Position numbers and translations under genes: made by a program | Notes under the pieces: generated by a model | What the model was told of the DNA's origin: nothing | Database searches by the model: none | Seen by the model: the letters and a program-made list of their open reading frames with translations, nothing else | In this document: positions 56,460-64,000 of the stretch, piece by piece | Layout: each line of letters begins with the position of its first letter | How positions within the stretch are numbered: the first letter of the stretch is position 1 | Assembly: GCF_905171765.1 (NCBI RefSeq) | Contig: NC_053392.1 | Span: 109,118,370-109,182,369 of the forward strand | Direction of reading: 5' to 3' | Origin: Bufo bufo | Taxonomy: Eukaryota; Chordata; Amphibia; Anura; Bufonidae | DNA: 64,000 nucleotides

Positions 56460-58080
56460 TCCCAAAAATGACCCCATTCTAGAAACTACACCCCTCAAGG
56501 TATTCAAAACTGTTTTTTCAAACTTTATTAACCCTTTAGATCTTCCACAAGAGTTAATGGCAGATGGAGAAACAATTTTGAAATTTCTATTTTTGGAAAT
56601 TTTCCAATATAATCAATTTTTTCCAGGAGTAAAACAAGGGTTAACTGCCAAACAACACTCAAAATGGGTTGCCCTGATTCTGTAGTTTGCAAAAACACCC
56701 CATATGTGGTCGTAAACTACTGTTTTGGCCGAACGGTAGCACATAGAAGGAGGGGAACACCATATGGGTTTTGGAAGGCAGATTTGGCAGGAACTGGTTT
56801 TGTTTATACCATGTCCATTTGAAGCCCCTGTTGCACCCCTAGAATAGAAATTTCAAAAAAGTGACTCCATCTAAGAAAGTACACCCCTCAAGGTATTCAA
56901 AACTGGGTTTACAAACTTTGTTAACCCTTTAGGTGTTCCACAAGAGTTAATGGCAGATGGAGAAACAATTTTGAAATTTCAATTTTTTGGAAAATTTTCC
57001 AATATAATAAATTTTTTCCAGGAGTAAAGCAAGGGTTAACTGCCAAACAACACTCAAAATGGGTTGCCCTGATTCTGTAGTTTGCAAAAACACCCCATAT
57101 GTGGTCGTAAACTACTGTTTGGCCGAACGGTAGCACATTGAAGGAGGGGAACACCATATGGGTTTTGGAAGGCAGATTTGGCAGGACTGGTTTTGTTTAT
57201 ACCATGTCCCATTTGAAGCCCCCTGTTGCACCCCCAGAATAGAAATTTCAAAAAAGTGACTCCATCTAAGAAAGTACACCCCTCAAGGTATTCAAAACTG
57301 GGTTTACAAACTTTGTTAACCCTTTAGGTGTTCCACAAGAGTTAATGGCAGATGGAGAAACAATTTAGAAATTTCTATTTTTTTGGAAAATTTTCCAATA
57401 TAATCAATTTTTTCCAGGAGTAAAACAAGGGTTAACTGCCAAACAACACTCAAAATGGGTTGCCCTGATTCTGTAGTTTGCAAAAAACACCCCATATGTG
57501 GTCGTAAACTACTGTTTGGCCCGAACGGTAGCACATAGAAGGAGGGGAACACCATATGGGTTTTGGAAGGCAGATTTGGCAGGACTGGTTTTGTTTATAC
57601 CATGTCCCATTTGAAGCCCCCTGTTGCACCCCTAGAATAGAAATTTCAAAAAAGTGACTCCATCTAAGAAAGTACACCCCTCAAGGTATTCAAAACTGGG
57701 TTTACAAACTTTGTTAACCCTTTAGGTGTTCCACAAGAGTTAATGGCAGATGGAGAGAAACAATTTTGAAATTTCAATTTTTTGGAAAATTTTCCAATAT
57801 AATCAATTTTTTCCAGGAGTAAAACAAGGGTTAACTGCCAAACAACACTCAAAATGGGTTGCCCTGATTCTGTAGTTTGCAGAAACACTCCATATGTGGT
57901 CGTAAACTACTATTTGGCTAAACGGCAGGACATAGAAGAAGGGGAACACCATATGGTTTTTGGAAGGCAGATTTTACTGGACTGGTTTATTTACACCATG
58001 TACCCTTTCAAGCCCCCTGATGCACCCCTAGAGTAGAAACTCCATAAAAGTGACCCCATCTAGGAAACTACGGGATAAGG
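56460..58080. repeat. ~395-bp tandem repeat in the piggyBac element, four copies
   Basis: CCCCTCAAGGTATTCAAAAC occurs at 56,491, 56,884, 57,279 and 57,677 (spacing 393, 395, 398). Each unit contains TTAACCCTTTAGGTGTTCCA, CAAGGGTTAACTGCCAAAC and CCATATGTGGTCGTAAACTA. A partial unit ends near 58,080. At 58,195-58,480 related sequence runs in the opposite orientation (GGAACACCTAAAGGGTTAAC, CTTGAGGGGTGTAG). Confidence 0.95.
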
Positions 58081-58711
58081 TGGTTGTTGTTTTTGGGACT
58101 ATTTTTGGGGTAAATTAGATTTTTGGTTGCTCTATTTTACTCTTTTTTGAGGCAATGTAACAAAAAAATGTAATTCTAAAATTGTTTCTACATTCGCGAT
58201 TTAGTTTTGTGGAACACCTAAAGGGTTAACATAGTTTGTAAAGTAACTTTTGAATACCTTGAGGGGTGTAGTTTCTTAGATGGGGTCACTTTTTTGGAGT
58301 TTCTAGTCTAGGCTACATCAGGGGGGGCTTCTAACAGGAGATGGTGTAAAAAAAAAAAAACTGTCCATCAAAATCTGCCTTCCAGAAACCGTATGGAGTT
58401 GCCTTCGTTCTATGCCCTGCCATGCGGCTATATAGCCATTTACGACCACATATGGGGTGTTTCTGCAAACTACAGAATCGGGGCAATAAATATTTAGTTT
58501 TGTTTGGCTATTAACCCTTGCTTTATTACCGGCAAAATGGATTCAAATTGAAATTTTGCCCAAAAATGGGTGTTTTTGGCACAGTTTTTATTTAATATTT
58601 TTAACAACCGTTCATCCGAGGTGTTTGGTCAAAAGTTATTTTTATAGCGACGACTTTTACGCACGCGACGATGCCCAATATGTATGGCTCTCAGACTTTG
58701 GAAACACTAAG

Positions 58712-58851
58712 CAGGCATCCTAAAACTGCGGCCCTCCAGATGTTGTAAAACTACAATTCCCACCATGCCCTGCTGATGGCTGTAGGTTGTCTGGGCATGC
58801 TGGGAGTTATAGTTTTACAACATCTGGAGGGCCGCAGTTTGAGGATGCCTG
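58712..58851. mobile_element. hAT-type palindromic MITE (140 bp) in the piggyBac element
   Basis: Starts CAGGCATCCTAAAACTGCGG and ends CCGCAGTTTGAGGATGCCTG, with AACTACAATTCCCACCATGC inside. It is a relative of the MITE at 31,376. The flanks (ACACTAAG / CACTAAAA) only roughly agree, so the TSD is not certain. The original minus-strand frame of the transposase runs on into it by chance. Confidence 0.82.
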
Positions 58852-58959
58852 CACTAAAACTAATATTTTTTGGGAAAAGAAAAATTGTTTCCGTGTCTCC
58901 AAAGTCTGAGAGCCATAGTGTTTTATGTTCTCTAGTGGACTGTTGGGGATTATAAAAAT

Positions 58960-60170
58960 GTAGTACTCCATGAAGTGTGATACTCCCTGAAGCAATTGAT
59001 AATGCAGAGGCCCGGATGATCGGGGGCACGTGTCACATTGAGTAGTGGTGTCCTTCCGTATCCCCCTCTTGTGACACACTCTGCACTTTTTTTGGGTTCG
59101 TCCCTTCTTTCCAGTATGGGGGACCACACCTGGAAAGTGTTGGCCAGGGACGATCCGGGCGCCTCCAGTTCCCGAGGTACTCCGGCCTGCTCTTTCCCGG
59201 TCCGAAAAGATCAGGGCCTTGAGGACTGCCTCATAGAACTGGAGGAATGTCCCTGTGCTGCCAGCGCTTCGGGATAGTACAAAAGAGTTGTACATGGCAA
59301 CCTGTACCAAGTAGACCGTAACTTTTTTGTACCATGCTCGGGTTTTGCGCATGGCGTTATATGGCGTGAGGACTTGATCAGAGAGATCAACTCCTCCCAT
59401 ATACCGATTGTAGTCGACGATACAATCGGGCTTGAGGACCGTTGCCGCGGTACTTCGCACAGGGACAGGGGTGGTGCCGTTACCGTGGATTGTGGACAGC
59501 ATAAGGACATCCCTCTTGTCCTTATACCTGACCAGCAACAGGTTTCCACTGGTAAGGGCACGGGTCTCACCCCTGGGGATAGGTACCTGGAGGGGGTAGG
59601 CAGGGAGGCCGCGTTGATTTTTCCGCACGATCCCACAAGCGAACGTGGATCTGGCTGCAAGGGACCTGAACAAGGGAATGCTGGTATAAAAGTTATCCAC
59701 GTACAAGTGGTAACCATTATCCAGCAGTGGGTACATAAGGTCCCACACGAGTTTCCCGCTAACACCCAGAGTGGGGGGACATTCTGGGGGTTGAATACGG
59801 GAATTTTGCCCCTCGTACACACAAAATTTGTAAGTGTACCCTGAGGTACTCTCACAAATTTTGTATAGCTTCACGCCATACCTCGCCCGCTTTGTGGGAA
59901 TGTATTGGCGGAAACTGAGTCTCCCCTGAACGCAACGAGAGACTCATCAACCGCGACCTCCCTTCCAGGTACGTAGGCCTCCATGAATTTGGCCCCAAAG
60001 TGATCGATGACCGGCCGTATCTTATACAGCCGGTCATAGGCAGGATCACCTCGGGGTGGACATGCTGCATTATCGGAATAATGCAGACATTTCCGGATGG
60101 CCTCAAACCATGTACGTGTCATGACCATACTGTACAGTGGGGTCTGGTATAGGACGTCCCCACTCCAGTA
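58960..60170 (-). pseudogene. piggyBac transposase, one frameshift, N-terminus missing
   Basis: The minus-strand frame starts without a clear ATG near 60,170 (RQYWSGDVLYQTPLYSMVMT), then RTWFEAIRKCLHYSDN. The first catalytic Asp is in VDESLVAFRG (~59,940). About ten codons later a one-base loss in CAGGGGAGACTC shifts the frame. The second frame (59,874 down) continues LYKICESTSGYTYKFCVYEG, the second catalytic Asp in HLYVDNFYTSIPLF (~59,690) and the third in DYNRYMGGVDLSDQV (~59,400). A C-terminal Cys-rich finger KKCRVCHKRGIRKD...CDTC (~59,080-59,040) completes it. The enzyme would excise and insert precisely at TTAA. About 150-200 N-terminal residues usual for the family are not visible. The last ~40 codons of the open frame run past the likely stop region into the MITE. 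Confidence 0.9.
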
Positions 60171-60850
60171 TTGCCTGACACTTAGTGTTAGATGGATAGA
60201 TGGAAGTTTGGAATAAAAGTACTTTTTCTTTTTTTTTTTCTAACTTACTTTTCCCTTCTTTCCCTGCCTAACGGTGCCTCTCCCTCACTGACCCTAACCT
60301 ACCTGGGTGGCGATGGGTGCAGGAGGGTGATGTATGCCGATTAGGGGGACGCAGGAGCTGGTCCTGGACGATGCTGCACGGTCAGGGTGCTGGACAGGAA
60401 GAGGAGGAAAGAGAGGAGCGCAGGAAGTTTGAATCTCGCGCCTCTCTCCCCGCACCAATCAGCACCCTGGACAGCGGCTTTCAGCACCAGGGCCTGTACC
60501 GCCTCTCCAAATCCTCGGACTGCGATAGGTGGTGTATAATTACGCCACCGATCGCAGTCTTTTTTCCGGTTCATCGGGTCACAGGACACCCGAATGGACC
60601 GGAAACGCAGAAAACCGCAGGTCTGAATTGACCTGCGGTTTTCTGCGATCCCCGATATGGGGGGGTCAAATGACCCCCCCCCTGCGTTGTTACGGGATGC
60701 GGCTGAATGATTTCAGCCGGCGTCCCGTTCCGATTAACCCCCGCGGCGCCGGAATTCCGATTTTAAGTCAGGACGTACCGTTACGTCCTTGGTCCTTAAG
60801 GACTCAGGAAATAGGGCGTACCGGTACGTCCTATGTCCTTAAGGGGTTAA

Positions 60851-61545
60851 AGGGCTGTGAAATCACAGGGATGGATAGCTCCGGATTGGCTGGCTGCACA
60901 CCATTATGGGTAATCCTTCGTTCCCAGGCTTGTCTCCCCTACACTTACGTTCACTTTGTAACAGGTGTAGCTGCCATTTTAGGAAAAAATCTTATTTGTT
61001 ACGACAAAGCACCAGGAAATTTGTCTTCGTAATAATCGAAGTTTTCCTGAATTTTGATCAATTTCAACTTCGGGGTTGGCCCTATATAAGTACTTTCCAC
61101 TATTTAGTAAGAGGTATGGTAAAAAGTAGTTCCTAATATACTTTATTAAAAAAATCCAAATGGTAATGTTTTTATAATGAGCTCCGCTCTGCGTACAGCC
61201 AGTTCGTCCATGGCTGCACGCGACATGGAGGAGCATTGGAGAAAGCTCGTCCCTGGCTTTATTCTAACTGCACATGAGCTGCTTTTCCTAATAAGAGCTG
61301 TGCATGCCTAGTCTGCCCCTGCCACTGGCGCGCTCCCTGCTCCGACTCTGTCTCTACATCCAGCTTATTCATGTCAGAGTTTGGAGCGGGAGGAAAAGTA
61401 AAAGCGCGTGGGGATTAGTAAGTTCCCCCACTGCGAGAAGTATTATATGCTGTAGGCTCGGCTCCACTTTTCAGCGAGGAAGAGCTACTAGTGGACAGTC
61501 AGCAGCTACTGCCCAGCTAAGATCTGGAGGAGACATCCTCCTCTT
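60851..61545. other. No gene seen
   Basis: After the piggyBac right end the sequence is unassigned. No ORF with recognisable domains, and no clear repeat ends. Confidence 0.4.
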
Positions 61546-63642
61546 TCTCCGCTAGGGGGGCAAGTAGTGATGAGGAGAGTGGGCGTGGGAGCTGGTGTTG
61601 CGAGCTCCAGACCCAGAGACGGTTGAGGAGGACATCAGTGAAGTGCAGACAGTACTCAATGATGATGATGTAACTGATCGCACTTGGGAGCTGGGTGACA
61701 AAGTGGCTTCATCATCATTGGGGAGAAGAGGGTGGCAGCTTGCCGGCGGAGCCAGCAAGTCGCTAGCGTGGGGGAAAGTCAGCTTCGCAGGAGATTAGCT
61801 ACATGGGAAGTAGCGGTGCAGGGTTTCAAGGAGAGCAGCGGCAGTAGCAGTCAGTCAGTGCGTAGTGTTGGGGGTAAAATCACCTACTCGGTGGTGTAGC
61901 AGACTTTTATTAGCCACCGGAGATGTAAATGTGGCCATATGTAGAATCTGTGGGCAGAAGGTGAAGCGTGGCTAGGGTGCCATGTTGGCACTACGGCTCT
62001 GCGTCAACATATGCAGCGTCGCCATAAAGTGGCCTGGGAAAACTGTGGCTCTTATGTGGTGGTCCAGCCTGCCGCAGCAACCATTGCATCACCAGTGGCA
62101 CGCACCCGGGTTTCAGGCAGTCAAGACTTTACACCAAAACTGAAGGGAGCTGTCTGTCCTTCCCATCATCTGCTGGTCCTGATGCTCCTGCTCCTCGCCT
62201 CCTACTGCTCGTCAGTCATTCCGTCAGCAATGATCACCGAAGCGATTGCAAGAGAACAACATGCGTGCACTCATCCAATGGCACAGAAGCTGAACGTGTT
62301 CCTGTCCAACTTGCTGTTGCTGCAGTCCCTTCCTTTCCAAGTGGTGGACTCTGCACCTTTCAGAGAAATAATGGCTTGTGCCGAGCCGAGGTGGATAGTC
62401 CCAAGACATCATTGCTTTGCAAAAAAGGCAGTACCAGCTCTGCACCCACATGTAGAACAGAAGGTGGGCCAGTCCTTGAGCCTGTCGGTGTCTGCCAAAG
62501 TGCACGGCAGCGCCAACGTGTGGAGCTGTAACTACGGTCAGGGAGAATACATGTCATTTACGGCCACTGGGTGAATGTGGTTCCTGCACAGCCACACCAG
62601 CAACTTGGCCAGGTGACGCCGCTTCCGCCTCCACGTTCTCACAGTGTTGGTCCTGCGAAATTTACGCCTCTGCCTCCTTATCCTCCCCCGTGTCCTCAGC
62701 CTCCACTGCAAGGACCAATTTCACAGTGCCCCTCCAGCATACCACATGTGCAGGGCACGGCAGTGTCACGCTGTTCTGCACCTTGTTTGACATGGCCAAC
62801 GGAGTCAACAGGGGAGGAACTGCTCCATGTCCTTTAGCAAGAAATCAAATCCTGTCTTTCTCCGTGATCAACTGAAAATCGGAACCATGGTGACCGACAA
62901 TGGAAGAACATGTGTCGGTGCTGCGTCAAGGAGGGCTGAGCCATGCGCCCTGCATGGCACAGTGTTCACTCTGTTTGTCAAGCGGTTCCTGAAGTCTTCC
63001 ACCCATCTGCAAAACATCCCAAAAATGGCCAGGAAACTTTGCATGCACTTCAGCCACTCGTACACCGAAAACCACACACTTCTTGAGCTGCAGCGGCAGT
63101 ACGGCATCCCTCAACATAGGCTGATATGCAATGTTTCCACCCATTGAAATTCAACCCTCCATATGTTGGGACCGACTGTACGAACTGAGAAACGCCATAA
63201 ACAATTTCCTGATGATCCAAACAGGCAGGAGTACTCCCCTGTGTAACTTCGATGTCCAGCCAGTGGCAGCTCATGCGTGACACCTGCCATTTGCTAAGGC
63301 CCTTTGAGGAGGTACACGTTATGTGTCAGTCACCAGGACTATGGGATGAACAATGTATTTCCACTGCTTCATGTCTGGAACAGATGCTGGTAAATCTGTC
63401 TGGTCAGGGACTGAGACATGGCGTCTAGAATCTCACGGCCAACATGAGCCCTGTCGGGGCTGAACTGGAGGAGGAGGAGGACATTGGAGCACAAGCAATG
63501 TGTAGTGAATGAATGGTTTTGCTACACTGGTGACAAGAGAGGAGGAGCAGTAGCAGCCAAAGGAGCTACAGGGCGATGAGGAAGATGAGGCAGAGGACTT
63601 AGATACATTGTGGCAGTATGCCGTGGAGATGGAGGCAGGGAG
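61546..63642 (+). pseudogene. Second hAT transposase, heavily decayed, + strand
   Basis: Fragments in different frames follow the order of the better copy at 50.3-53.7 kb: an acidic N-terminal stretch (~61,610-61,700), a BED finger broken by a frameshift (VAICRICGQKVKRG at ~61,933, then TTALRQHMQRRHKVAW to ~62,030), and LLLLQSLPFQVVDSAPFREI with PRWIVPRHHCFAKKAVPALH (62,315-62,440). Then come MVTDNGRTCVGAA (62,887) and QHRLICNVSTH followed by a TGA in place of the conserved Trp before NSTLHML (~63,145). Acidic segments to ~63,640 are followed by loss of the C-terminal dimerisation domain where a hAT-like MITE begins. No termini were found for this copy. Confidence 0.75.
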
Positions 63643-64000
63643 TAGTGATGAGCGGCAAGGGTTATTTTCGAATTCGCAATATTTCACAAATATTTTGTAG
63701 AATTTTCGTCATATATTTGCGAATTTGAGATTATTTTATTGAGTGTGAAAAATAGGCAATGTAAAAATTAGAGGTGGGACGAATCCAATTTTTTTAGAAT
63801 CCGAATCTGAAAAGGTTCTCGAATCTCTCGAATCTTTCAAATCTCGAATCCTACGAATCCTGTTTATAAGAATTGTGTGAACGGTGTAAGAAACAAAGTG
63901 TTCCAAACTCAATATTCTTTTAATATGAAAAAATAGAGTCCTTACTTTTTTAACAAAGTATTCGGATTTGGATTAAAAAAAAAAATGGAAATACAGGGTA
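63643..64000. mobile_element. Start of hAT-type MITE(s) running to the window edge
   Basis: TAGTGATGAGCGGCAAGGGT at 63,643 copies the left end of the MITE at 22,703, followed by the same ATTCG-rich interior. At about 63,770 TAGAGGTGGGACGAATCC starts a different hAT-like end with GAATCTCGAATC motifs, apparently nested. Neither right end is in the window. Confidence 0.6.

Larger units (their letters stand above)
56049..60846 (-). mobile_element. piggyBac-type transposon (4,798 bp), TTAA-flanked
   Basis: Ends CCCCTTAAGGACCGGG and CCTATGTCCTTAAGGGG are inverted repeats (CCCCTTAAGGAC), with TTAA directly outside (56,045-56,048; 60,847-60,850). A piggyBac transposase lies on the minus strand (58,860-60,170). 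The left half is occupied by ~395-bp tandem repeats plus one inverted copy. A hAT MITE is inserted at 58,712. The right ~650 bp is non-coding. Confidence 0.92.

Noticed and set aside
59374..59844. 156-codon plus-strand frame
   Set aside because: Shadow of the piggyBac transposase on the minus strand, where the catalytic motifs lie.
36543..64000. Catalytic exon of the A4GNT-like gene downstream in this window
   Set aside because: No plus-strand segment with the family's DXD block and neighbouring conserved residues was found; every sizeable frame there belongs to a transposon or repeat.

Overview
The window looks like repeat-dense vertebrate nuclear DNA, most probably from a frog or toad. The evidence is one recognisable vertebrate gene exon surrounded by a transposon mix familiar from anuran genomes: a Penelope-like element, CR1 and L1 LINEs, Tc1/mariner, hAT, piggyBac and PIF/Harbinger-type miniature elements, and LTR elements. 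No prokaryotic genes, operons or CRISPR arrays are visible. Nothing allows a species call. All element boundaries were read by eye from terminal repeats, target-site duplications (TSDs) and paralogous empty sites.

Layout. 0.6-7.1 kb: a non-autonomous TTAA-type (piggyBac-related) repeat, split by a MITE (1069-1569) and by a Penelope-like element (3042-6595) bounded by a perfect 14-bp TSD. About 7.2-15.8 kb: a DNA element with several-hundred-bp inverted ends and a predicted three-exon minus-strand gene of the Myb/SANT-plus-coiled-coil kind. A solo LTR, a Harbinger MITE, a Tc1 copy and an internally deleted CR1 have inserted into it. 16-20.3 kb: a possible Gypsy 3' end and a hAT remnant with a ~72-bp minisatellite, itself split by a solo LTR and a fold-back Tc1. 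21-31 kb: mostly MITEs with exact TSDs, plus a TTAA element nested inside a related TTAA element. 30.6-35.5 kb: Tc1 remnant, hAT MITE and a 5'-truncated L1 with a poly(A) tail.

35.98-36.44 kb: the only convincing host gene piece, the first coding exon of an alpha-1,4-N-acetylglucosaminyltransferase-like (A4GNT family) Golgi enzyme on the + strand, with good splice sites at both ends. Its catalytic exon is not in the window, so the following 27.5 kb may be intron. 37.4-42.1 kb: nested hAT, Harbinger and TA-flanked palindromic elements.

43,253-55,598: a 12.3-kb hAT transposon with matching terminal inverted repeats and a perfect 8-bp TSD. It holds a decayed minus-strand transposase gene, about 27 copies of a 141/143-bp satellite, a CR1 LINE inserted in that satellite, and two further tandem arrays upstream of the transposase. 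56,049-60,846: a TTAA-flanked piggyBac with a one-frameshift transposase and ~395-bp tandem repeats. 61.5-63.6 kb: a second, more decayed hAT transposase on the + strand, cut by a MITE.

The window is best read as a stratigraphy of nested insertions into a gene neighbourhood. The most distinctive objects are the satellite-bearing hAT, the spliced gene inside the long-inverted-repeat element, and the A4GNT-like exon.
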